Shown one piece after another: positions 28,178 to 37,309 of a stretch of 64,000 nt of DNA. Position 1 is the stretch's first letter; every line of letters starts with the position of its first letter. Source of the stretch: Sphingobacterium sp. SYP-B4668 (lineage in GTDB: Bacteria; Bacteroidota; Bacteroidia; Sphingobacteriales; Sphingobacteriaceae); the NCBI RefSeq assembly GCF_027627455.1, contig NZ_CP115483.1, positions 3,286,001 to 3,350,000 of the forward strand. Reading direction: 5' to 3'. A program made the position numbers and the translations under genes. The notes under the pieces were generated by a model that was not told the DNA's origin, made no database searches, and saw only the letters and a program-made list of their open reading frames with translations.

Positions 28178-31100
28178 TTAATACGCTAATTGAATTCCTA
28201 CATTAAATCTCTTGTTTGGAGGGTATCCCAATCCATTTCTTCCCACTTCTGGATCCCAAAGTTTGAATGGGCTGAAGACAAAGAGATTTTCCCCGCTGAA
28301 ATAAATACGGCTTCCCTTACCAAATCCGAATCGTTTCAAATTTTTGGGACTGAAACCCAGCTCTAATGACTTAAGCCTAATGAATGATCCATCCCGCAGC
28401 CACCAAGAGGATTGGCGAACATTGTTTGCGATTGGTTCCGTAGACAAGCGCGGCCAAAAAGCGTGGATATTAGGATTGGTCTCACTCCAATAGTCTTCTG
28501 CTATAATTGATAGCGCATTTCTACGGTTGGCAAAAGGGGCTATACCATAAGAGCCAGTACTAGGATTGGATTCTGCTGTGGAGTTAATAAAGAAGGATAC
28601 ATTCTTATTTCCCTGAAAGAAGAAGGAAAAATCAAACTCCTTATACCCCATAGACATTCCGAAACCATACTGAATCTCCGGTACAGTAGGATATCCCATC
28701 GAAATTCTATCGTTATCATTGACGATCCCATCTCCATTGATATCCTTGTATTTGATATCACCAGCCATATATTCTCCAAAATCTTGCTTTGGAGAATTCT
28801 GTATTTCATATTCATCAACAAAAAGTCTTTCGGCTACAAGCCCCCATTGTTGGTTGAGGTTATGCCCAATCCGCTTCAAATAGGTATCAGAATAGTCTTT
28901 TTCATCAAGTTCAAGATATTTGTTTACAGCGTAGGTGAAATTTGCCCTTCCAGAGAGCCAAAAATCAGTTCCGAAGAACTTTTGATAGTCCAATGAACCA
29001 TCAAATCCCTGCGAACTTACCTTTCCAACGTTACCACTTATACTCGCCTCCAAACCTGCAGAAGAAGGGAAATTCTCTCTTCTCATATAAATCTTACTTC
29101 TGACATCTTTAAAGAAATCTCCTTGAAACTTCAATGACTCTCCTAAGAAATTCATTTCCAGACCTAAGTTCCATTTCTCAGATTGCTCCCAAGTAATATC
29201 CGGATTCGCATAGCGATTTACCGTATAGCCGTTGTATGAATTCATAAAACTGGTGCCCCAGCGATAGCCCGCTCCGCCTAGTGAGATATCAGATAAATAG
29301 AAAAACCTACCTGATCTACCATCGATAGCATCGTTACCAACCAATCCCCATGTACCGCGCAATTTCAAGGTACTAATCGCCGGTTTGAGTGGCTCAAAGA
29401 AACTTTCATTCGAAATCAACCACCCTCCTCCGGCTGAAGGGAAAAATCCATATCTCCGTTGTCCCGTGAATTTTTCGGACCCGTTGAATCCATAAGCAAA
29501 CTCTGCAAAATATTTATTGCTAAAATCATATGTCAAACGTCCCGAATTACCCATATTCCGCTCAGGTAATGTCTCGTAAATAGATTGACTATTTCCCGCA
29601 GTCAAGACCTTCTCTTCCATCATACCGACCGTCATAGCTCCCAAATTATGGTCACCAAAGCTTCTATTCCAATTCAATCGGGCTTCAAAGTAGTAATGGC
29701 CATTGGCATCTCTTCCAGGGATTACATCCCCAAGATACGCCTGTCCGGTAGTTGGATTTAATGCATACAGACTATACTCTCCCGTAATCTGATTGTAGTT
29801 CTCCAAATCGTAGTAATAAGGGGAATAACTTCGTGTTGCCGAGTATTTGCTCCAGGTACTCACAGAAGCCTTTCCTTGAATTTTTAAACCTTCCGTAAGA
29901 AATCCTAAATCCTGCGAAAGAGTGGCCTGCGCAATAATACTACTTTCATTCCGATCTTCATAGCCACGTACCATTTCGGCATATGGATTGGCCTTCAGTG
30001 CTCCTCCCGCATAAGTATTACCGAACAAGATGTGTTCAGTAAACTCGTTTTTCGCATCTGGCGCATAATACGCAGGGAAATCAACGGGATTGCTATTCAT
30101 CACCATTCTAAAGATATTGCTGGCAGATTGAAATGGCCCGTTGTATCGTTCAAATCGTCCCGTTATCCTGGTGTCGAGCGTGGTGGTCTTGGTTAATTTG
30201 AAAATCACATTAGACCGTATAAAAAATCGATTAATATTAATATTGTTATTAAAATTGTTCTTATCGTCCACTTTCAAAAGACCAGTTTCCTTATCAAAAC
30301 CACCTGATACGTAATATGTTGCCACTTGCCCTCCCCCATTAATATTGATATTAGCCTTGGTATTAGTGGTATAGTTTTTCAGCAAGGTATTATACCAATC
30401 AATATTGGGGTAGATCATGGGATTCTCACCATCAATCGTGGATTGGATTTTCTGTTGCGAATAGTAAGGCCCTAGAATAGGATCGCGAGTTAATCGAGCT
30501 TGATTGTACAGTTGCATATATTGAACACCGTCTACCATGTCAATCATTCGTGTAGGCGATGCTATGTTAACATCTACTCTAGCATTTAGAGACACTGGGC
30601 CCTCTCGTCCGCCTTTCGTGGTCACCATGATAATACCGTTGGCACCTCTCGCTCCGTACAATACCGTTGCTGACGCATCCTTCAATATAGAGAAACTCTC
30701 GATATCATCTGGCTGCATCCGGGCCAAATTGTCTGTAGTAGATTCGAAACCGTCGATAAGAATCAAAGGCGACGTTTGATACCCAAAGGTTGTCACCCCT
30801 CTAATAAAGAATTGAGCATTGTCAGCCCCCGGCTCGCCTGAGGTCTGATAAGAAATAACTCCTGGTATTCTACCCGCAAAAGCACTTGTAAGATTGGATG
30901 CTGGAACCCTTAGGTCAGAAGCTTTTACCGTGGTAATTGCGCCAACAACACTAGATTTCTTCTGCGTTCCAAATGCGACAACGGTCACTTCTTCTAGGCT
31001 ACTTCCATCATCGTACATGAGAATTTCAATAATGTTGCGCGCATCTACAACATAATCTACCGGTGTTTTACCGACAAAACTGAATTTCAAATTATCCCCA

Positions 31101-31300
31101 ACACTGGCCTGGAGTTGGAATTCGCCGTTCGCATTACTTGATGTCACTGAAATGTTGTCCCTGAATACAGAAACTCCTTCAATCGGCTCTCCGTTAGTAG
31201 CATTTTTGACAACACCAGTAACTTGCTTTTGAGCGAGCGAAAAAAGAGGAATAGTAACAAACAACAAAAGAAGCCACAACTTTTCTTTGGTTTTTTCCAT
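28178..31300 (-). CDS. SusC/RagA-type TonB-linked outer-membrane transporter, PUL2
   Basis: This 1040-residue protein has a signal peptide ending FSLAQ near residue 23. A carboxypeptidase-regulatory-like domain follows (VTGVVKNATNGEPIEGVSVF), then VVAFGTQKKS and the plug (FFIRGVTTFGYQ, SPLILIDGFES, SFSILKDASATVLYGARGANG). The barrel ends NVGIQLAY. It lacks an STN domain, and no sigma, anti-sigma or hybrid two-component gene adjoins it. It heads the leftward PUL2 operon, SusC-SusD-DUF5000-DUF4998. The plug and early barrel resemble those of PUL1 and PUL4 more than PUL3, judged by eye. Confidence 0.93.
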   Translation of the reverse strand: MEKTKEKLWLLLLFVTIPLFSLAQKQVTGVVKNATNGEPIEGVSVFRDNISVTSSNANGEFQLQASVGDNLKFSFVGKTPVDYVVDARNIIEILMYDDGSSLEEVTVVAFGTQKKSSVVGAITTVKASDLRVPASNLTSAFAGRIPGVISYQTSGEPGADNAQFFIRGVTTFGYQTSPLILIDGFESTTDNLARMQPDDIESFSILKDASATVLYGARGANGIIMVTTKGGREGPVSLNARVDVNIASPTRMIDMVDGVQYMQLYNQARLTRDPILGPYYSQQKIQSTIDGENPMIYPNIDWYNTLLKNYTTNTKANININGGGQVATYYVSGGFDKETGLLKVDDKNNFNNNININRFFIRSNVIFKLTKTTTLDTRITGRFERYNGPFQSASNIFRMVMNSNPVDFPAYYAPDAKNEFTEHILFGNTYAGGALKANPYAEMVRGYEDRNESSIIAQATLSQDLGFLTEGLKIQGKASVSTWSKYSATRSYSPYYYDLENYNQITGEYSLYALNPTTGQAYLGDVIPGRDANGHYYFEARLNWNRSFGDHNLGAMTVGMMEEKVLTAGNSQSIYETLPERNMGNSGRLTYDFSNKYFAEFAYGFNGSEKFTGQRRYGFFPSAGGGWLISNESFFEPLKPAISTLKLRGTWGLVGNDAIDGRSGRFFYLSDISLGGAGYRWGTSFMNSYNGYTVNRYANPDITWEQSEKWNLGLEMNFLGESLKFQGDFFKDVRSKIYMRRENFPSSAGLEASISGNVGKVSSQGFDGSLDYQKFFGTDFWLSGRANFTYAVNKYLELDEKDYSDTYLKRIGHNLNQQWGLVAERLFVDEYEIQNSPKQDFGEYMAGDIKYKDINGDGIVNDNDRISMGYPTVPEIQYGFGMSMGYKEFDFSFFFQGNKNVSFFINSTAESNPSTGSYGIAPFANRRNALSIIAEDYWSETNPNIHAFWPRLSTEPIANNVRQSSWWLRDGSFIRLKSLELGFSPKNLKRFGFGKGSRIYFSGENLFVFSPFKLWDPEVGRNGLGYPPNKRFNVGIQLAY

Positions 31301-31700
31301 AGGTTTAGGTATAAGAATTAATAATTGGTTATTCTAAGCTGATGGGTTATTTCTGTGCTGCGCGAATAAAGAAACCAATAAAATTTACAATAGACCTTAA
31401 AATACTTTAATAAAGTAAAAAATCGGTGATATCGGGTCTAAAAAATAATAAGTGGTTTGAAAATAGTATAGTGTCCTGTTAATATCAGCTTAATCGTTAT
31501 ACCAAATGACGGTTTAAAAATTTGCAAAAAATTACCAATTTGTATCATTTTCTTAACAAATCGTATCAAATTATTATTACAAAAGGGTTAGCGCGCGGTC
31601 TTAAAAAAGGTTGGCTTATCTATGCAAATTCCTTTAACGGTAACTACCATGACATCAAACAGTGCTTAATCAACTGAAAAAGAAAGGAAAACACTTTTAA
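31301..31700. promoter_or_regulatory. Upstream region of PUL2 with GTATCA direct repeat
   Basis: No gene and no exact leftward TAnnTTTG box was found. GTATCA occurs at 31542-31547 and 31563-31568. The 21-bp period is about two helical turns, as for a dimeric activator. The site is about 240 bp upstream of the SusC start. Confidence 0.25.
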
Positions 31701-31934
31701 ATGGAGGTTATAAAAATCCGTATCCGCTTAATACTCCCATTGCATATCTCCTTATTTGTCGGATTTTCATTTTTATCAATTAGCAGCTGCGTACAAAGGA
31801 AAATACAACGGGTTGGAAAGGGTATTGGGTATACCAAAATAGCTACTCGGGAGACGAGCAGCTATTGTAATTTACTTAAATCTAAAAATCATTTGATGAC
31901 GCCCTTTATGAGGAAAGGGCAACATAAACGGTAA
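31701..31934 (+). CDS. Doubtful small ORF, possible short lipoprotein
   Basis: The 77-codon ATG frame begins with a signal-like stretch (LILPLHISLFVGFSFLSISSC) that could be a lipobox with Cys30. The remainder is short, basic and featureless. Two hairpins (31838-31866 and 31901-31920) lie inside the frame and are better explained as the 3' end of the leftward phosphoesterase transcript. I give it low weight. Confidence 0.2.
   Translation: MEVIKIRIRLILPLHISLFVGFSFLSISSCVQRKIQRVGKGIGYTKIATRETSSYCNLLKSKNHLMTPFMRKGQHKR
31838..31866 (-). terminator. Hairpin, probable terminator of metallophosphoesterase gene
   Basis: AATAGCTACTCG and CGAGCAGCTATT form a 12-bp stem with one mismatch and a 5-base loop. 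Read leftward it is followed by TTTTGG. It lies about 90 bp past the stop at 31954. Confidence 0.5.
31901..31920. other. Small perfect hairpin downstream of metallophosphoesterase
   Basis: GCCCTTT and AAAGGGC form a 7-bp perfect stem with a 6-base loop, 34 bp past the phosphoesterase stop. There is no T-run in either direction, so it may protect the mRNA end rather than terminate. Confidence 0.4.
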
Positions 31935-31953
31935 TCATCCCACCACGATCCTT

Positions 31954-33135
31954 TCAATTAAGGGGCTTGAGATTGACTTGATCCACCAATTTGCCCTGCT
32001 GATCCAATATCTTAAAGGTCCCTTCTGTATCTGTCAAGTCTACCCGCAACACATTATTATTGGAATTGACGATAATCGGAAATTTAACCATTGCGGAGGT
32101 TGGCTTGATTATATGTCGATGCAAGTGGCCAGATAGCATGATCTGTGTTCCCGCATCATTCAATATTGGAACAAATTTTTCGAGAATATCCTGCTCACCG
32201 TGCCAACCTCCAAAGGGGGGCATATGACAAATTACGATTTTATATTTCGCATCCCTAAATGAAGGGTCTTGTACGGCTTGCTTTAACCACTCGGCCTGCT
32301 CGGTACGATAATTATCCATTTCGACGATACCACTATATTCAATATCTGTATCGGGCTTATCTTCACCACAATCCAACACAATAACACCTGTATGGCCATG
32401 CCTGAATTGATAATACAACTTTCCGGTAGGTGTTGGGAAATAACGAGGGTATTCAATTGCAAATGGTCCGCGCGTTTCATGATTTCCTCGGGCATAAAAC
32501 ATGGGTTTTTCACTCGCAAATTTTTGGATAGCTAAGTCCATGAACCCAGTATACATCTGCTCCTCACTAAGCAGATTATCCACCATATCCCCATTAAAAA
32601 TCACAAAATCACTAGTCTTCATATCGCCCAAGTCTAACAGTTTGTCCAATACTTCATTGCGACCATGAATATCATTGACCACGGTAAAATGAGTTGAGCT
32701 TGCATTTCCTAACGTTCGAAAGGCAAGTGGTGCTTTCTTATAGACATCACTCGCAACTACTTTGCCATATTGTACATTGACCCCTTCATGCTTCAATACC
32801 TCCTGACTGTAGACGCGATAACGATAACGCGTACCAGGTTTAAGATGACTCAAGGTCACCTGATGCAGTGTGCCGACCTTTTTAAACCCATAGGCAGATG
32901 CAAAAAACTTAGGTCGCTCTTTATGGTAGAAATGGCTTGAATCATCGGGAGCCAACTCCACCCAACCTGTGGCCGGCTTATTACTGGTCCAAATGATAGA
33001 GACCGATTGCTCGGTAAGCCCCTGTATAAAGGGCATGTGAGACAATTTAATAGACTCCTGTGCATTGACTTGAACACAAGTGAGTACTATCCAGTAGAGG
33101 ACGTAGTATTTTAATTTACTATGTTTCATTATCAT
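31954..33135 (-). CDS. Purple-acid-phosphatase-like metallophosphoesterase, exported
   Basis: This 393-residue protein has a signal peptide ending around VNAQ (residue 25). A fibronectin-like PAP N-terminal domain follows (SVSIIWTSNKPATGWVEL, LHQVTLSHLKPGTRYRYRV). The calcineurin-like phosphoesterase domain has all metal motifs: VVNDIHGR (DxH), FNGDMVDN (GDxxD), ARGNHETRG, VICHMPPFGGW and LSGHLHRH (GHxH). It should hydrolyse phosphomono- or diesters in the periplasm or at the surface. Two ATGs, 33135 and 33129, are both usable. It lies 650 bp upstream of the PUL2 SusC on the same strand with hairpins between, so it is a separate transcript. The substrate is unknown. Confidence 0.9.
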   Translation of the reverse strand: MIMKHSKLKYYVLYWIVLTCVQVNAQESIKLSHMPFIQGLTEQSVSIIWTSNKPATGWVELAPDDSSHFYHKERPKFFASAYGFKKVGTLHQVTLSHLKPGTRYRYRVYSQEVLKHEGVNVQYGKVVASDVYKKAPLAFRTLGNASSTHFTVVNDIHGRNEVLDKLLDLGDMKTSDFVIFNGDMVDNLLSEEQMYTGFMDLAIQKFASEKPMFYARGNHETRGPFAIEYPRYFPTPTGKLYYQFRHGHTGVIVLDCGEDKPDTDIEYSGIVEMDNYRTEQAEWLKQAVQDPSFRDAKYKIVICHMPPFGGWHGEQDILEKFVPILNDAGTQIMLSGHLHRHIIKPTSAMVKFPIIVNSNNNVLRVDLTDTEGTFKILDQQGKLVDQVNLKPLN

Positions 33136-33636
33136 AAATTTTATTTATATATATTAGACAGCATCGAACCTTATTTCCGGAGTTTAAAGCAGCTTATTTT
33201 GTTTGCTTCAACTCCTAAAAGATCAGAAAAAGGAATTAATAAAAAAGAGAATTTGTCAAGCAAAAATCTCTGTTGGAAAACAACTTCATCAACTAAAATT
33301 TAAAGTAATCAAACTATCCTCTGCCACAGTAATCCTCCGACATCCTTCAATACAATACTGGGTTAACTTTGGTTAAAGAAACGAAATTGATGCTAAATCT
33401 ATATAAATATAATAGGATATCAAAATGAAACTGCGAGCTTGGCTTTGCAGCGCAAATTCGAGGTCGGTACAAATGATAGCAATCTCAATCAATCTGACAG
33501 AAGCATCCAAAACACCAATGCATGTCCCGTCATTGAAAGAGATACTAAATGTATACTTCACTACCGTATACAACACAAAAAAAAGCCTCCCAAATACACA
33601 GGAGGCTTTCCATATACACTAAAAAACAAGTAATCC
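33136..33636. other. Gap with no gene recognised apart from a terminator
   Basis: This 0.5-kb AT-rich gap lies between the phosphoesterase and the Spy-like gene. Apart from the hairpin at 33582-33609, nothing gene-like was found. Short rightward frames starting at 33425 and 33439 overlap each other and lack recognisable content. Confidence 0.5.
33573..33609 (-). terminator. Rho-independent terminator of Spy-like gene
   Basis: AAAGCCTCC (33582-33590) and GGAGGCTTT (33601-33609) form a perfect 9-bp stem with a 10-base loop. Read leftward the stem runs into eight T residues. It lies 28 bp past the stop at 33637. Confidence 0.9.
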
Positions 33637-34125
33637 CTAACTATTCGACCCCTCCATCATTTCTGGTTTTTCTTCAATCTGCTTGCGCTTCATACGTTCA
33701 CCATCTTTCTTCCCTCTGAATCGACCTTCCGTGCGCCTTCCCTTGCGGTCAGCGTATTTTTCATTCATAATTTTTTGTTGATCAGGTGTCAACAGCTTGA
33801 TGAATCGCTCGCGATCGGATTTGATTTCCTTACGTCGTGCTACCCTCCGCTGCTTCTCCAACTCTCCTCTTTCTTTATTCTTTTTTGCCTGATTCAAATT
33901 GTACGCATAGACTTCTTTACGTTGCTTGTCTGTCAACTTTAAAGCCTTGTCCAGTCTTTCTGTATGCGCGGTGGCAATCTCTTCTGGAGATTTATTTTCA
34001 AGCCGTTCATGAACTGCTTTGCCACGGTGTCTCATTTCCTTCTTCGATAAGGGAGTATGCTCTTGAGCGGAGGCCAGGAGTCCCAATCCTAAGAACAAAG
34101 CCGCGAATGATGCCATTTTTTTCAT
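33637..34125 (-). CDS. Spy/CpxP-like (DUF4890-type) exported protein
   Basis: This 162-residue protein has a signal peptide ending LLASAQ (about residue 21). The mature part is helical and very rich in Lys, Arg and Glu. It contains LTDKQRKEVYAYNLNQAKK and LLTPDQQKIMNEKYADRKG, the two LT-x-x-Q motifs seen in Spy/CpxP periplasmic chaperones and in Bacteroidota DUF4890 proteins. A chaperone or envelope-stress role is a family inference. It has its own terminator at 33573-33609 and lies 103 bp below the TlpA gene, on the same strand. Confidence 0.75.
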   Translation of the reverse strand: MKKMASFAALFLGLGLLASAQEHTPLSKKEMRHRGKAVHERLENKSPEEIATAHTERLDKALKLTDKQRKEVYAYNLNQAKKNKERGELEKQRRVARRKEIKSDRERFIKLLTPDQQKIMNEKYADRKGRRTEGRFRGKKDGERMKRKQIEEKPEMMEGSNS

Positions 34126-34228
34126 ATTATCCTGATTTTAATAAATGCTTTTTTATTAATCCTATTTACTACAATAGATAGCAGAACAATGACAACGTTT
34201 AATCTACATTAGTTAAATTAGTGTTAAA

Positions 34229-35677
34229 CTACAGCGGAAGTTTGTCGAATATATCTCGTATCCGCTTATCAGAAGGCCTTGGCGCATTAGCATCCACTAT
34301 ACGACCTTGGTCATCCAACAGGATAAATCTTGGTATCTGTAGAATATTAAATGCCTTCGCCATCTGCTTATTGTTGGCTTCATCCAACCATACCTGCACA
34401 CCTTCGAGTTTTTCATTTTTCACGAAGTCCACCCATTTCTGTCGGTCTTTTTGTCGATCGGTGGAAATACTGACAAAAACGATATTCTTATCCATGTAAT
34501 CATGTTCAAGCTTTTTCAAAGACGGGATTTCCGCTATACAAGGACCACACCATGTAGCCCACAAATCAATATAGATATACTTTCCCCGCCAACTCTCGAA
34601 GGACAGCGTTGTACCTGTTGTCTCCTGCAATATCACGGACGGCGCCGGATTGCCCTCTAGCATTCCTTCCATAGGCTGGTACTTTACTTTCACCTTCTTT
34701 GCCAAATCCGGATAAGGCGATTTAGTTCCAAATTTCTCATACAACTTTCGCTTAAAATTGGACTGCAGTGCAAAGGCATAATACTCATAAAGTGCCCGAT
34801 CGGAAATCCGATCTGCTACAAAATCGAAATAGTCACCTTTCGATCCCTTCTGTTTGAACGATTCTTTCAAATAGTAATCTAAAAAATAAAAATAAGCAAT
34901 TCCCTTATCCATTTTTGTATCATCGATTTTAACTGACTGCAGGAAGTCATAATACCCATCTCCAGGCCCAAAACTGTCATTACGATAAGTACGGCGCATG
35001 TTTGGATACAACATCTTTGCCATGATAGCATCTGCATAAATGGTCCACTCCGACACATGCCGTAGGTGCGTACTTACCTTATGCTCTTTAACATACTTCT
35101 TAAAAAATTCCATTCGCTGACCTTCCCGCTCTTTTACATACACCTCGTATTGTACAGGATCGAATTGCACGTACGCAAAATAATTTTTTAGGTGCTTGTC
35201 CTTATACTGATTGAACTGCCAATCTTCCGCATTGAGGTAATAACTATCTGTATTATTCCTTCCAGTGATACGTAAGCTATTTTGGATATCTCCCAGCGTT
35301 AACTGCACGTCCTGTTTTGCTTTCGGCATGAGATAGAGAAATACCATCTCCGGGCGCTTGGTATTGGTTGTCATTGTTGTATCTTGGCCGTCGCCCTTTT
35401 TCAAGGTAAACTGCTCTTCTACTGGAGTAGACCCCAACATCAAGAAGGCTCGGGTTGGACCCGTTATCGACAGTTCGAATCGAAACTTCCCGTCTTCATC
35501 TATCTCCACATCTTGTGACTGCTGCGCACTGAGCAATGCATATTCCTGATAGCTGACAGTAGCTTTACCTCCAGTCCAACCTGTAATCTTTCCTGTCACA
35601 ATGGTCTCTCTATTCGCGGCATATACAGCTACACAAAAGAAAATCATGGATACCAGTGTTGTTATTTTTCTATACAT
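34229..35677 (-). CDS. TlpA-family thiol-disulfide oxidoreductase
   Basis: This 482-residue exported protein has a signal peptide (to about Ala20). An N-terminal DUF4369-like beta domain follows, with VTGKITGWTGGKATVSY, then a long helical linker. The C-terminal thioredoxin fold has the active site WATWCGPC (Cys377 and Cys380) and the cis-proline region LQIPRFILLDDQG. In Bacteroidota such proteins often accompany SusC/SusD pairs and keep exported cysteines reduced or support cytochrome c maturation; the exact target here is unknown. It lies downstream of the PUL3 SusD on the same strand after 190 bp with no clear terminator. Confidence 0.9.
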   Translation of the reverse strand: MYRKITTLVSMIFFCVAVYAANRETIVTGKITGWTGGKATVSYQEYALLSAQQSQDVEIDEDGKFRFELSITGPTRAFLMLGSTPVEEQFTLKKGDGQDTTMTTNTKRPEMVFLYLMPKAKQDVQLTLGDIQNSLRITGRNNTDSYYLNAEDWQFNQYKDKHLKNYFAYVQFDPVQYEVYVKEREGQRMEFFKKYVKEHKVSTHLRHVSEWTIYADAIMAKMLYPNMRRTYRNDSFGPGDGYYDFLQSVKIDDTKMDKGIAYFYFLDYYLKESFKQKGSKGDYFDFVADRISDRALYEYYAFALQSNFKRKLYEKFGTKSPYPDLAKKVKVKYQPMEGMLEGNPAPSVILQETTGTTLSFESWRGKYIYIDLWATWCGPCIAEIPSLKKLEHDYMDKNIVFVSISTDRQKDRQKWVDFVKNEKLEGVQVWLDEANNKQMAKAFNILQIPRFILLDDQGRIVDANAPRPSDKRIRDIFDKLPL

Positions 35678-35867
35678 GGTATTATCAAATTAAAAACATT
35701 ATATACTATAAAGCAGGTCTAAAAGGCCAGCTTGATTTCATAAAACACGCCATTGCTTTCTTAATTTTAGCTAGCAATGACGTATTTTCAATCTTCAGAC
35801 CGTGTTATTTTTCCGTATACCTTGTACATCCTTAGGCCGCTTGGACTTTAAGTGTACGTGCTCCTCC

Positions 35868-37298
35868 CTAATTCTGAGTTAGATTAGGATTTAGATTAAT
35901 AGCCGACGTCGGTATCGGAAGATAAATTGCTTTCGATTGCCAGCTAGGTTTCAAAGCAGGTAAAATATCGTCTGCTCTTGTCTTACCTGCAGTACCCGTT
36001 TCACTTGGCCATCTCCGCAAGTCGTACCAACGATGTCCCCATTCACCAAATAGTTCAACACGACGCTCTTGTTCGAATGCCTTCCGCACCGCTGCATCAT
36101 TCGCTCCCAATGAGAGTGCCTCTAATCCTGCTCGCTCGCGTATGGTATTGATATCACCTTGGGCCTCACTGTATTTTTTAAGATTATAGCGCGCTTCAGC
36201 ACGAATCAAGTACTGCTCACCCAAACGCAACACCATTGTATACTCAGCTGTAGGAGTTACCCCAAAGCGAACTTTATATTTATGTGGAAATTTATGGGTT
36301 ACGCCAGCGGCTGTTGTAATCTTACCTACCCATTGTTCGTCCCGCTCGTCACCGCTTTCAAAGGCATCATACAGATAGTTGGGTACCATACGAAATAAAA
36401 CCGACCCGTTGACCAAATTGGCAGGGATTAATAAGAACCCTTCCCAAGTATTACGTCCTCCACCGGTATTCACAGCTTGGATTTGCCAGATGGCTTCCGT
36501 ATTGTTTTTTTTGAAGATATCTTTTAATTCTCCGGTAGGCAATAGCTCGTAATGGGGGTTATTGATAACCACTGTAGCCTCCTGCTCCGCTAAATCCCAC
36601 TGTTTGTTATACAGATATGCTCTGGCTAGTAAGGCAGATGCCGCACCTTTATTGGGTCGGATGCGTTCGCCTCCAGCGTCTACTTTTTCAGCATTGGGAT
36701 ACTTATCAAATAATTTAGCCTTTGCATCCTTGAGATCCTCAATGATGGAGGCGTATACCTCCGCCTGAGGGGTACGCGGCTTTACATTGTTTTCATTTAC
36801 GTCGATTCCCAATATCAAGGGCACATCCCCAAAATTGTTGACCAAATAGAAATAACAGAAAGCCCGAATAAACTTAGCTTCTCCAATCAGTTGGTTCTTC
36901 ACATTGACCGCTAGCCCTGCTGAAGCTTCCAGTCCAGCTATACACATATTGGCTTGTGCAATATATTGGTAAGGTTGCGTCCAAAGGGTACTCACATATT
37001 GATTGGAAGGCAATACCCCATTGTTCTTGAACTCATCAAAAGGTGCCGAGGCTATCGCATATGCAAATTCGTCGGCCTCCATAGCTGGGAGAATCATGGA
37101 CAGAACATTAGCAAACTGATAGTTAAGTTGATTCATTCGTGAATATACCCCAGTTACCGATGCCGTTGCAATCTTGTCATCGGAAAAAGCCAATGCTGCA
37201 GGAGTTTCATCTCGAGGCTCTCCTACATCTAAATAGCTTTCACAAGCCGTAAGAGATAATCCCAATACACCAATCGTTATATATTTCAATATTTTCAT
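35868..37298 (-). CDS. SusD/RagB nutrient-binding lipoprotein, PUL3
   Basis: This 476-residue protein has a lipobox ending SLTAC (Cys19) followed by ESYLDVGEP. SusD signatures include AKFIRAFCYFYLVNNFGDVPL, AASALLARAYLYNKQWDLAE, TIRERAGLEAL, FEQERRVELFGEWGHRWYDLRRW and the C-terminal LPIPTSAINLNPNLTQN. It is shorter than the other three SusDs in the window and ends without NPGW, so it belongs to a different SusD subgroup. It starts 11 bp after its SusC and captures the ligand for that transporter. Confidence 0.93.
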   Translation of the reverse strand: MKILKYITIGVLGLSLTACESYLDVGEPRDETPAALAFSDDKIATASVTGVYSRMNQLNYQFANVLSMILPAMEADEFAYAIASAPFDEFKNNGVLPSNQYVSTLWTQPYQYIAQANMCIAGLEASAGLAVNVKNQLIGEAKFIRAFCYFYLVNNFGDVPLILGIDVNENNVKPRTPQAEVYASIIEDLKDAKAKLFDKYPNAEKVDAGGERIRPNKGAASALLARAYLYNKQWDLAEQEATVVINNPHYELLPTGELKDIFKKNNTEAIWQIQAVNTGGGRNTWEGFLLIPANLVNGSVLFRMVPNYLYDAFESGDERDEQWVGKITTAAGVTHKFPHKYKVRFGVTPTAEYTMVLRLGEQYLIRAEARYNLKKYSEAQGDINTIRERAGLEALSLGANDAAVRKAFEQERRVELFGEWGHRWYDLRRWPSETGTAGKTRADDILPALKPSWQSKAIYLPIPTSAINLNPNLTQN

Positions 37299-37309
37299 GT
37301 CTAATCAAA

